DNA of 64,000 bases from Rheinheimera faecalis (GTDB lineage Bacteria; Pseudomonadota; Gammaproteobacteria; Enterobacterales; Alteromonadaceae): positions 62,001 through 126,000 of the forward strand of contig NZ_JAJOYT010000007.1 in assembly GCF_021290965.1 (NCBI RefSeq). Direction: 5' to 3'. A program made the position numbers and the translations under genes. Below the pieces are notes generated by a model, which did no database searches, was not told where the DNA came from, and saw only the letters and a list, made by a program, of their open reading frames with translations. Shown piece after piece: positions 56,445 to 64,000 of this stretch. Each line of letters opens with the position of its first letter. Positions within the stretch are counted from its first letter, which is position 1.

Positions 56445-57212
56445 ATGACAGAAGTGCAAACCGCGTTACAAAACGCGTTGCCACAACATGTCGCCATTAT
56501 CATGGACGGCAACGGACGCTGGGCTGAACGGCAAGGCAGACCCCGGGTATGGGGTCATAAAAAAGGTGTTGATGCAGTGCGTCGCGCCGTAAGCTTTTGC
56601 CGTAAATTAGGCATCCAGTCTCTTACCTTATTTGCGTTTAGCAGTGAAAACTGGCGTCGGCCTGAAGACGAAGTCAGCGGTTTGATGCAACTGTTTTTAC
56701 TGGTATTACAGCAGGAAGTGAAAACCCTGCACAAAAACAATGTACGGCTGAATATTATCGGAGACTTGTCTCCTTTTAGCGATAAACTCAAACAACATAT
56801 TAAAGAGGCGCAACAGCTTACAGCTCAGAATACAGCTTTGACCCTAAATGTTGCAGCCAACTATGGCGGACGTTGGGACATAGTGCAGGCAGCACAACAA
56901 TTAGCGCAAAAAGTCGCTGATGGTGAGATGACTGCTGCACAAATTGACGAACAATTGTTATCAGGCTGCATGCAAATGCATGACCAACCGGAACTGGATC
57001 TGATGATCCGTACCGGTGGTGATGTACGCATCAGCAACTTTTTGTTGTGGCAAGCTGCTTATGCTGAGTTATGGTTTACCGAAACCTTATGGCCTGACTT
57101 TGATGATCAGGTGTTTTCGGAAGCTTTGGCAACCTACGCCAGTAGAGAACGGCGTTTTGGTTGTACCGGAGCACAAATCCGTGAGCTGGCAATGCGTCCG
57201 ATACAAGGATAA
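56445..57212 (+). CDS. uppS: Undecaprenyl diphosphate synthase
   Basis: UppS (IspU) makes the C55 lipid carrier for peptidoglycan and LPS by adding isopentenyl units to farnesyl diphosphate. The 255-residue enzyme has the catalytic D21 in [20 protein letters not shown], the [11 protein letters not shown] loop, and the [21 protein letters not shown]-terminal site. It starts the lipid and envelope part of the cluster, with cdsA 5 bp downstream. Confidence 0.97.
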   Translation: MTEVQTALQNALPQHVAIIMDGNGRWAERQGRPRVWGHKKGVDAVRRAVSFCRKLGIQSLTLFAFSSENWRRPEDEVSGLMQLFLLVLQQEVKTLHKNNVRLNIIGDLSPFSDKLKQHIKEAQQLTAQNTALTLNVAANYGGRWDIVQAAQQLAQKVADGEMTAAQIDEQLLSGCMQMHDQPELDLMIRTGGDVRISNFLLWQAAYAELWFTETLWPDFDDQVFSEALATYASRERRFGCTGAQIRELAMRPIQG

Positions 57213-57217
57213 CCAAT

Positions 57218-58081
57218 TTGTTTAAGCAACGAGTTATTACAGCCCTGATCATGGCGCCATTGGCGTTGGCCGCAGTTTTTTTCCTTCCTTTGCACTATTT
57301 CGCTATTTTTATTGCTGCTGCTTTTTTGATTGGAGCCTGGGAGTGGAGTTTATTTTGTGGCTACACAACCAAACCCAGCCAATACAGTTTTATCGCTGTT
57401 GTGGCCCTGAGTATGGCGCTGATTTATTGGCAACTGCCTGACACTGCATACTGGCCAGTACAGCTTGATCTGTTGAGCAACAGCCTGCTTGCTATGGGTG
57501 TGGTCTGGTGGCTGATTGCGGTGCTTTTGGTCTTAAGTTACCCGCGTAGCAGTCAAAGCTGGGCCCAGGGGCATTTACGCCGTGCTTTGATGGGGTGGTT
57601 TACTTTAGTTCCTGCCTGGACTGCTTTGTTATTAATTCGTTCTGTCGATTTTCATCAATCCAGCTACACAGGCGCCTGGTTAATTTGTTTATTGCTGGGG
57701 ATTGTCTGGGCCGCTGATATTGGTGGCTATTTTATTGGCAAGCCTTTTGGTAAACGCAAATTATTGCCTGCTGTCAGTCCGGGGAAAACGCTGGAAGGCA
57801 TGCTAGGTGGCGTCGGCTTTGTGATGCTGCTGGTCACTGCTGTGGCTTATTACCAGGGGTTTCCGGAAGAAACAACCACCTGGTATCTGGCGGCTTTAGT
57901 GCTGACTATTTTGTCGGTGTTTGGCGATTTAAGTGAAAGTATGTTTAAACGTGTGGCTGGCTTAAAAGACAGCGGCAACATTATCCCTGGTCACGGTGGC
58001 ATTTTAGATCGTATTGACAGTCTGACGGCCACAGCGCCACTTTATGCTGTATTGGTAGCTCTGATTGGGGGCTTCGCTTAA
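57218..58081 (+). CDS. cdsA: Phosphatidate cytidylyltransferase
   Basis: CdsA makes CDP-diacylglycerol from phosphatidate and CTP for all phospholipids. The 287-residue membrane protein starts at TTG 57218 with AAGGA 8 nt upstream, and has eight or so membrane segments. The catalytic C-terminal signature is in SVFGDLSESMFKRVAGLKDS followed by GHGGILDRIDSLTATAPLY. Its TAA overlaps the dxr ATG (TAATG). Confidence 0.96.
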   Translation: MFKQRVITALIMAPLALAAVFFLPLHYFAIFIAAAFLIGAWEWSLFCGYTTKPSQYSFIAVVALSMALIYWQLPDTAYWPVQLDLLSNSLLAMGVVWWLIAVLLVLSYPRSSQSWAQGHLRRALMGWFTLVPAWTALLLIRSVDFHQSSYTGAWLICLLLGIVWAADIGGYFIGKPFGKRKLLPAVSPGKTLEGMLGGVGFVMLLVTAVAYYQGFPEETTTWYLAALVLTILSVFGDLSESMFKRVAGLKDSGNIIPGHGGILDRIDSLTATAPLYAVLVALIGGFA

Positions 58082-59274
58082 TGCGGACGCTGGTGATCCT
58101 TGGTGCAACAGGCTCTATTGGCTGTAATACGCTGGACGTTGTGGCTATGCACCCCGGTGACTATCAGGTACTGGGGTTAACAGGTGCCACTCAGGTGGAT
58201 AAGTTGTTTGCTCAAATTCAGCAGTTTAAGCCACGTTATGCGGTAATGACGGATGTGCAGGCTGCTGACAAATTACGCCAACTGGTGAAAGACGCTAGTC
58301 TTCCGACTGAAGTCTGGGCAGGAGCACAAGCACTTTGTGATTTAGCTGCTCATCCTGACGCTGATATGGTGATGGCTGCTATTGTCGGAGCGGCAGGTTT
58401 ATTGCCTACTTTAGCAGCTGTTGAGCAAGGTAAAATTGTATTACTGGCCAATAAAGAAGCGCTGGTGATGAGTGGTGAGCTGTTTATCAATAAAGTGCAA
58501 CATTATGGTGCTACTTTATTGCCTATAGACAGCGAACATAATGCCATTTTCCAGTGTTTACCTGCGCAATTACAACAAAACACCGCGACTCAGAAATTGT
58601 CTGACTTTGGTATCAGTAAACTGTTACTGACCGGCAGCGGTGGTCCGTTTTTACGTAAAGATTTGACAGAGTTCTCAAGCATTACTCCAGCTCAGGCTGT
58701 GGCGCATCCAAATTGGGTGATGGGACAGAAAATTTCAGTCGATAGCGCCACTATGATGAATAAAGGCCTGGAGTTTATTGAAGCACGCTGGTTATTTAAC
58801 TGTGCTGCGGACGATATTCAGGTGGTGATCCACCCACAAAGTATTATTCATTCGATGGTGCAATACACGGACGGCTCTGTGCTCGCTCAATTGGGGCAAC
58901 CTGATATGCGCACTCCTATTGCTCATGCACTGGCTTATCCACACCGCATTCAGACCCACGTAAAACCACTGAATTTTTTTGAACTGGCAGACTTTAGCTT
59001 CTCCAAACCAGAACCAGCGCGTTACCCCAACTTATATCTGGCGATAGCCGCTTGCGGTTATGGGCAAGGGGCTACAACGGCGCTGAACGCGGCCAACGAA
59101 ATGACGGTCGCTGCATTTTTAGCAGGCCAAATTAGATTTACGGATATAGCGCAGTTGAACGAAAAAGCATTGGAGCGTTTTGCCACTATAAAAGCGCCTG
59201 ATTTAGAAAGTATTCTGGGTCTTGATCAACAAGCCAGAGCTTATATGCAAGACCAACTGAAAAAGGTGAGTTAA
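58081..59274 (+). CDS. dxr: 1-deoxy-D-xylulose 5-phosphate reductoisomerase
   Basis: Dxr (IspC) makes 2-C-methylerythritol 4-phosphate, the committed step of the MEP isoprenoid pathway that supplies UppS. The 397-residue enzyme has the NADPH site LVILGATGSIGCNTLDVV, metal-binding LPIDSEHNAIFQCL (Asp and Glu), and the loop KISVDSATMMNKGLEFIEA. It overlaps cdsA at its start and rseP at its end, each by TAATG. Confidence 0.97.
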   Translation: MRTLVILGATGSIGCNTLDVVAMHPGDYQVLGLTGATQVDKLFAQIQQFKPRYAVMTDVQAADKLRQLVKDASLPTEVWAGAQALCDLAAHPDADMVMAAIVGAAGLLPTLAAVEQGKIVLLANKEALVMSGELFINKVQHYGATLLPIDSEHNAIFQCLPAQLQQNTATQKLSDFGISKLLLTGSGGPFLRKDLTEFSSITPAQAVAHPNWVMGQKISVDSATMMNKGLEFIEARWLFNCAADDIQVVIHPQSIIHSMVQYTDGSVLAQLGQPDMRTPIAHALAYPHRIQTHVKPLNFFELADFSFSKPEPARYPNLYLAIAACGYGQGATTALNAANEMTVAAFLAGQIRFTDIAQLNEKALERFATIKAPDLESILGLDQQARAYMQDQLKKVS

Positions 59275-60626
59275 TGTCGGGTTTTGTCTGGAATTTAATC
59301 AGCTTTGTGGTTGCTATTGGCCTGCTGGTGACAGTGCATGAGTTTGGCCACTTTTGGGTGGCGCGAAAAAACAATGTACTGGTCAAACGTTTTTCTATAG
59401 GTTTTGGCAAAGCTATTTACCGCTGGCGCGACAAACAAGGCACAGAGTTTGTGATTGCGATGATCCCGCTTGGTGGTTATGTCCGGATGCTGGATGAGCG
59501 GGTAGACCCTGTGTTGCCGCAGTTTAAGGACTTAAGTTTTAACAGCAAAACAGTCGGACAACGTATGGCTATTATTGCTGCTGGCCCTATAGCCAATTTC
59601 CTGTTCGCTATCCTGCTGCTCTGGGGCATGTACCTGATAGGTGTGCCTAATATTAAACCTGTGATAGGGCAGGTAACGGCTGAGTCCATTGCCGCCAAAG
59701 CAGGTGTTCCGTCCAATGCGCAAATCACAGCGATCAACGGTGAACCCGCTGAAGACTGGCGCGCCATCAGTTTATTACTGGTCGAGCAGGTCGGTAGCAC
59801 TGCTGTGGATATTACAGTGCAGCAGCTGGAAGGCAGTGACCAAAGTTATCAGCTGGATTTAACCGACTGGGTATTTGATCCGGATAAACAAAGCGTATTT
59901 GGCAGTTTAGGTTTAGAGCCACTGCGCCCGGAAGTTTTAAATGAAATCAGCCAGATTCAGCCAGGCTCAGCAGCTGAAGCCGCAGGTTTGCAGTTTGGCG
60001 ATAAACTGGTTTCAGTGGATGGCAAAGCTGTGGCTGACTGGAATTCAGTCGTCACTTTAGTGCAAAACAATCCGGAAAAACCTTTGTTGTTTGGTATTGA
60101 ACGTGCTGGCCAATCGATGGATATTCTGGTGACACCACAAAGCCGCGAAACTGCAGATGGTTTTCATCAGGGTTACCTTGGAGTCAGCCCAAAAGTATTG
60201 CCATGGCCTGAGCATTTATTGTTCACTCAGCAGTATGGCCCTGTACAGGCGGCCTTGGTTGGGGTAGAAAAGACCTGGCAATTGGTACGGTTAAGCTTCT
60301 CAATGATTGGAAAATTCATTTTTGGTGATATTTCTGTCAAACATTTAAGTGGCCCAATTTCGATAGCACAAGGCGCTGGAAGCAGCGCAGATATTGGCTT
60401 GATTGCCTTTATCTCCTTTTTAGCACTGATTAGCGTCAACCTTGGGGTGATAAATTTACTGCCTCTGCCTATTTTGGATGGTGGCCATTTAATGTATCTT
60501 GTGCTGGAACTAATACGCGGCAAACCTGTCTCTGAGAAGGCGCAGGAGCTGGGTTTCCGGATCGGAGCTCTGTTGCTGCTGACATTAATGGGAATTGCGC
60601 TGCTCAACGATATTTCTCGTTTGTAA
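59274..60626 (+). CDS. rseP: RIP zinc metalloprotease RseP
   Basis: RseP cuts the anti-sigma factor RseA within the membrane, after DegS, to start the sigma-E response. It also clears signal peptides. The 450-residue protein has zinc-binding H22-E23-xx-H26 in VTVHEFGHFWVA, two periplasmic PDZ domains (about 125-210 and 220-290), and the second metal motif NLLPLPILDGGHL near 400. Its place before bamA links envelope stress sensing to outer-membrane assembly. Confidence 0.97.
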   Translation: MSGFVWNLISFVVAIGLLVTVHEFGHFWVARKNNVLVKRFSIGFGKAIYRWRDKQGTEFVIAMIPLGGYVRMLDERVDPVLPQFKDLSFNSKTVGQRMAIIAAGPIANFLFAILLLWGMYLIGVPNIKPVIGQVTAESIAAKAGVPSNAQITAINGEPAEDWRAISLLLVEQVGSTAVDITVQQLEGSDQSYQLDLTDWVFDPDKQSVFGSLGLEPLRPEVLNEISQIQPGSAAEAAGLQFGDKLVSVDGKAVADWNSVVTLVQNNPEKPLLFGIERAGQSMDILVTPQSRETADGFHQGYLGVSPKVLPWPEHLLFTQQYGPVQAALVGVEKTWQLVRLSFSMIGKFIFGDISVKHLSGPISIAQGAGSSADIGLIAFISFLALISVNLGVINLLPLPILDGGHLMYLVLELIRGKPVSEKAQELGFRIGALLLLTLMGIALLNDISRL

Positions 60627-60653
60627 TAAACTAATCAAAAGTAGTCCAAAACA

Positions 60654-63149
60654 ATGACAATTAAACGATTAGTAGCTGCGATGTTACTTGCTGGTTTAAG
60701 TAACTCGGTGCTCGCTGAACAATCATTTACTGTGCAAGACATTCAGGTCGAAGGCTTGCAGCGTGTTGCGCTTGGTGCAGCATTAAATAATTTGCCGTTT
60801 AATATCGGCGATACCATCACAGAAGCATCCTTATCGCGCAGTATCAAAAGTCTGTATGCGGCAGGTCACTTTGACGATATTCAGGTATATCGTGACGGCA
60901 ATACCGTCATTTATCGCTTAAAAGAGCGTCCAACCATCAATAACATTGAGTTTGATGGCAATAAAGACATCAAAGAAGATCAGTTAAACGAAAGTTTAAC
61001 GGGTCAGAAAATTATCATTGGTGAGCCTTTAGATAAAACTGTGATCAAAGAAGTTGAAAACGGTTTAACAGAGTTTTATCACGGCGTAGGTAAATACAAC
61101 GCTGCGGTTGAGATGAAGGTCACTTATTTACCTCGTAACAGAGTCAATCTGAAAATCGAATTTGAAGAAGGCGATGCCGCTTCTGTTCGTCAGATCAACG
61201 TGGTAGGTAACGAGATATTCAGCGACGAAGAGTTGCTGAAAAATATTGAATCACTGTACGACTTGCCCTGGTGGCGTTTTCTGGCCTCTGATCGCTACCA
61301 GAAACAAACCTTGCAAGGTGACTTTGAAAAAATCCGTAGCTACTACTTAGACCGTGGTTATCTGCGTTTTAACATCGACGCCAACCAGGTTTCTGTTAGT
61401 ACAGATAAAACCTCTGTCTACGTGACCCTGAACGTGACTGAAGGTGAACAATACACTATTACAGGCGTTGATTTTGTCGGTGATTTAATAGGGCAGGATG
61501 CTTTTATCAAGGCACTGTTACCTTTAAAAGCGGGTCAGCTGTACAACGGTGCTTTGGTAACTTACACAGAAGAAAGTATCGCCAAGTTACTGGCACGTTT
61601 TGGTTATGCCAACTCGAAAGTCCGCACTATTCCTGCGATCAACGACGACACCAAAGAAGTGGCTCTGACCATCAGTGTAGACCCGGGCAAACGCGTTTAC
61701 GTGCGTCGTCTGGAAGTTGCCGGTAACGCTTCTACCAAAGACGAAGTTATTCGTCGTGAAGTCCGTCAGATGGAAGGCGCCTGGTTATCTAACGATGCGC
61801 TGGAATTGTCTAAAGAGCGTATTCAGCGTTTACCTTACATTGAGAAGGTTGAGTTTGAGACCAAAGAAGTTGCAGGCGTGGATGACAAAGTCGACGTTAG
61901 CTACAAAATTAAAGAACAACCGTCTGGTAACTTTAATGCCGGTATTTCTTACGGTGATTTCCAGGGCTTGTCATTCCAGATTGGCGTGGAGCAACAAAAC
62001 TTCTTTGGTACAGGTAACTCAGCTGGCGTTAACTTAAGTACAAACAAGTACAACAGACAAATTTCATTGTCTGTGACTGATCCGTACTTCACACTTGATG
62101 CTGTCAGTTTAGGTGGTCAGATATTCTATTCAGATACCGACTATTCCAGTTTGTCATCTAACTTAGAAGCCTATAAACAAAAACGTTATGGTTTTGGCGC
62201 TACTGTTGGTTACCCAATCAATGAGTACAACAGATTAAACTTCGGCACCAACTATGCGGTCAACGAAATTAACTCCTTATCTGAATATGATCAGTTACGT
62301 CATTTCAGAGCTGTGTTAATGGATAAAAATGATCCGGATGGTGGTTATAAGTTTACTAACTACGAGCTGATTGCCAGCTGGATCCAAAGCACATTAAACC
62401 GTGGTTTGTTCCCGACTGCTGGTCATGAACTGGTGTTAAGCGGACGTATTACTACACCAAATTCAGATTTGCAGTACTACAAAACCACTTTTGAAGCCCG
62501 CAATTATATTCCGCTGAGTAATGACCACCGCTGGTCGTTCTTAAGTAAGCTGGAAGTGGGTTATGGTAATGGTTACGGCAGTAAAGATGGTTACGATTAT
62601 ACGCTGCCATTTACTGATAACTTCTATGCTGGTGGTCAGAATTTACGTGGTTTTGAAGCCCGTATTATCGGTCCTCACGCTATATACCGTCAGGTCAGTA
62701 CAGTTCCGGGTTTACCTAATCCTACAGGTGGATCTGGTAATCCACTGCCGACTGATCCGAGTTTTGACACTTATTTAGTGTCTCCACGGTCAACGGGTGG
62801 TAATGCCATGGCTATTGCTACCCTTGAGTTAATCACACCGACACCTTTTGTCAGTGAGGATTATGTAAACCAGATACGTACCAGCCTATTTGTTGACGCA
62901 GGTAACGTCTGGGATACAGAGTTTGATTTAAGTCGTTATGATGGTTTAAGCCCGTCGACAAGTCAGAATTTTAACAGTCCTGCATTGTTAGACTATTCTG
63001 ATCCAGGCTTAATCCGTGTTTCGACAGGTCTTTCTCTGCAATGGATTTCACCTATGGGTCCATTGACATTTAGCCTGGCTAAAATCATCCGGAAAGAAGA
63101 GGGTGATGATCAGGAAAACTTTAGTTTCAATATTGGTACTACATTCTAA
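60654..63149 (+). CDS. bamA: Outer membrane protein assembly factor BamA
   Basis: BamA is the central beta-barrel of the BAM complex that inserts outer-membrane proteins. The 831-residue precursor has a signal peptide ending SNSVLAEQS, five POTRA domains (about 22-420, e.g. FTVQDIQVEGLQRVALGAAL), and a C-terminal 16-stranded barrel with the lock motif NLRGFEARIIGP in loop 6 and a final aromatic residue (FNIGTTF). A loop of about 40 residues after the RGF motif, with GGSGNPLPTDPSFD, is a moderate insertion. Confidence 0.97.
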   Translation: MTIKRLVAAMLLAGLSNSVLAEQSFTVQDIQVEGLQRVALGAALNNLPFNIGDTITEASLSRSIKSLYAAGHFDDIQVYRDGNTVIYRLKERPTINNIEFDGNKDIKEDQLNESLTGQKIIIGEPLDKTVIKEVENGLTEFYHGVGKYNAAVEMKVTYLPRNRVNLKIEFEEGDAASVRQINVVGNEIFSDEELLKNIESLYDLPWWRFLASDRYQKQTLQGDFEKIRSYYLDRGYLRFNIDANQVSVSTDKTSVYVTLNVTEGEQYTITGVDFVGDLIGQDAFIKALLPLKAGQLYNGALVTYTEESIAKLLARFGYANSKVRTIPAINDDTKEVALTISVDPGKRVYVRRLEVAGNASTKDEVIRREVRQMEGAWLSNDALELSKERIQRLPYIEKVEFETKEVAGVDDKVDVSYKIKEQPSGNFNAGISYGDFQGLSFQIGVEQQNFFGTGNSAGVNLSTNKYNRQISLSVTDPYFTLDAVSLGGQIFYSDTDYSSLSSNLEAYKQKRYGFGATVGYPINEYNRLNFGTNYAVNEINSLSEYDQLRHFRAVLMDKNDPDGGYKFTNYELIASWIQSTLNRGLFPTAGHELVLSGRITTPNSDLQYYKTTFEARNYIPLSNDHRWSFLSKLEVGYGNGYGSKDGYDYTLPFTDNFYAGGQNLRGFEARIIGPHAIYRQVSTVPGLPNPTGGSGNPLPTDPSFDTYLVSPRSTGGNAMAIATLELITPTPFVSEDYVNQIRTSLFVDAGNVWDTEFDLSRYDGLSPSTSQNFNSPALLDYSDPGLIRVSTGLSLQWISPMGPLTFSLAKIIRKEEGDDQENFSFNIGTTF

Positions 63150-63170
63150 ATTTATGGGAAAGGGAAACAC

Positions 63171-63689
63171 ATGTTTAAGCAAAGCTTAGCAAAAACTGCA
63201 TTGGTATTGATGGCTGGCCTGTTGATGGCTGGTACTGCTGCAGCAAAAGAAATGAAGATTGGTATCGTTGATGTACAGGCCATTGTTGCCCAATTACCTC
63301 AAACGACCTCTATTCAAAATACATTAAAAGCTGAGTTCGAAGGCCGTATTGCTGAAGTACAAAAGCTGGAAAAAGACATCGCTTTTAATCAGGAAAAATT
63401 AAAGCGTGATGGCGCTACCATGAACGACCAGCAGAAAAAAACTCTGCAGGGCGAAATGGAAAAGCAAATGCGCAGCTACGAGCAGTTAGCTCGTCCATTG
63501 GATGAAGATTACCGTAAGCGCCAGGGCGAAGAACGTAACAAGCTGATGGGTTTAGTGAAAACTGCGATTGATAGTCTGGCTAAAAAAGACAACTACGACC
63601 TGATTTTAAATGCTCAGGCTGGTGTGTTTGTTAAACCTGAATATGACATCTCTAATGCTGTTGTAGCTCAGGTGAGCAAAGCCAAATAA
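63171..63689 (+). CDS. skp: Periplasmic chaperone Skp/OmpH
   Basis: Skp is a trimeric periplasmic chaperone that carries unfolded outer-membrane proteins to BAM. The 172-residue precursor has a signal peptide (LMAGLLMAGTAAAKE), the strand KIGIVDVQAIVAQLPQT, and long tentacle helices (EFEGRIAEVQKLEKDIAFNQ). It lies 21 bp after bamA, and its TAA overlaps the lpxD ATG. Confidence 0.95.
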   Translation: MFKQSLAKTALVLMAGLLMAGTAAAKEMKIGIVDVQAIVAQLPQTTSIQNTLKAEFEGRIAEVQKLEKDIAFNQEKLKRDGATMNDQQKKTLQGEMEKQMRSYEQLARPLDEDYRKRQGEERNKLMGLVKTAIDSLAKKDNYDLILNAQAGVFVKPEYDISNAVVAQVSKAK

Positions 63690-64000
63690 TGGCAAAGCTT
63701 ACTTTAGCTTTTATAGCTGAGCAGTTAAATGCTCAGCTAGTTGGAGACGCCACGGCACTGATTAGTGCCGTTGGTACATTGGAAGAGGCGACAAGCCATC
63801 AAATCAGCTTCTTGTCCAACAGCAAGTACCGTAAATTTTTGCAGTCGACTCAAGCCGGTGCAGTGCTTATTAAAGCTGATGATCAGAGCTACTGTCCTGT
63901 TAATGCGCTGATCGTAAACGACCCTTATGTGGCTTTTGCTAAAATAGCCCAATTATTAGATTCCACACCTGCTGCCGCTTATGGGCGGGGGCAGAATATA
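63689..64000 (+). CDS. lpxD: UDP-3-O-acylglucosamine N-acyltransferase, partial (C-terminus off the window)
   Basis: The ATG at 63689 overlaps the skp stop (TAATG), and the frame is open for 104 codons to the right edge. It reads MAKLTLAFIAEQLNAQLVGD, then SFLSNSKYRKFLQSTQAGAV and NDPYVAFAKIAQLL, the N-terminal uridine-binding domain of LpxD. LpxD adds the second acyl chain in lipid A synthesis. The hexapeptide beta-helix lies beyond the window. The order bamA-skp-lpxD is the normal one. Confidence 0.94.
   Translation, partial: MAKLTLAFIAEQLNAQLVGDATALISAVGTLEEATSHQISFLSNSKYRKFLQSTQAGAVLIKADDQSYCPVNALIVNDPYVAFAKIAQLLDSTPAAAYGRGQNI

Overview
This window looks like the chromosome of a gammaproteobacterium of the Alteromonadales/Chromatiaceae type, probably Rheinheimera or a close relative. 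That is an inference from gene content and order, moderate GC, frequent TTA and CAG codons, and repeated intergenic palindromes; no rRNA or tRNA gene is present to settle it. Most gene blocks keep the order found in Escherichia coli and Shewanella.

Layout. (1) 1-4520 is accessory: an edge DUF2804 gene, an exported orphan, a truncated second copy of the gltD 3' end, and a four-gene lipoprotein operon (CsgG-like, small lipoprotein, DUF4810, GNA1162/DUF799). (2) 4521-14755, all minus strand: gltBD (glutamate synthase), folE2, and an isoaspartyl-dipeptidase-like gene with a YfcC-type transporter. (3) 15054-20086: convergent arcB and arcA and a further sensor kinase. (4) 20214-27554: DUF3293, rsmC-trmB, mutY-yggX, then gcvA-like, hydrolase, ygdD-like (DUF423) and rlmM. 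Between ygdD-like and rlmM lie three tandem 74-bp units. Each encodes a 25-residue peptide and is joined to the next by an ATGA overlap. (5) 27625-35793, minus: GST, NAD-type isocitrate dehydrogenase, a four-gene ppnN-xni-DUF3192-orphan operon and a diguanylate cyclase. (6) 36211-39450: an M61 peptidase, a repeat-rich spacer and two small genes separated by an attC-like palindrome. (7) 40290-48538: queF/syd, DUF2310, DUF3192, DUF2789, GNAT, DUF962, DUF3301, yqcC-truC-yqcA, and a MocR regulator divergent from an azoreductase and an AhpD-like gene. (8) 48607-64000: dapD-glnD-map, divergent from rpsB-tsf-pyrH-frr-uppS-cdsA-dxr-rseP-bamA-skp-lpxD, the conserved translation and envelope cluster.

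How the genes fit together. The right-hand end joins translation (S2, EF-Ts, RRF, Map), UMP kinase, isoprenoid and phospholipid precursors (Dxr, UppS, CdsA) and outer-membrane assembly (RseP, BamA, Skp, LpxD). Nitrogen control (GlnD), glutamate synthesis (GltBD) and lysine/peptidoglycan precursor supply (DapD) are also present. Several genes modify RNA (RsmC, TrmB, RlmM, TruC, QueF). ArcAB and the second sensor kinase sense redox or other signals.

Most unusual: the triple micro-ORF array before rlmM, whose units differ by paired substitutions that preserve RNA hairpins; the gltD-tail direct repeats around the lipoprotein operon; an IadA-like enzyme with two changed metal ligands; a lone attC-like site; and three 17-bp iterons before yqcC. 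No CRISPR array, insertion sequence, prophage or recognisable defence system was seen.
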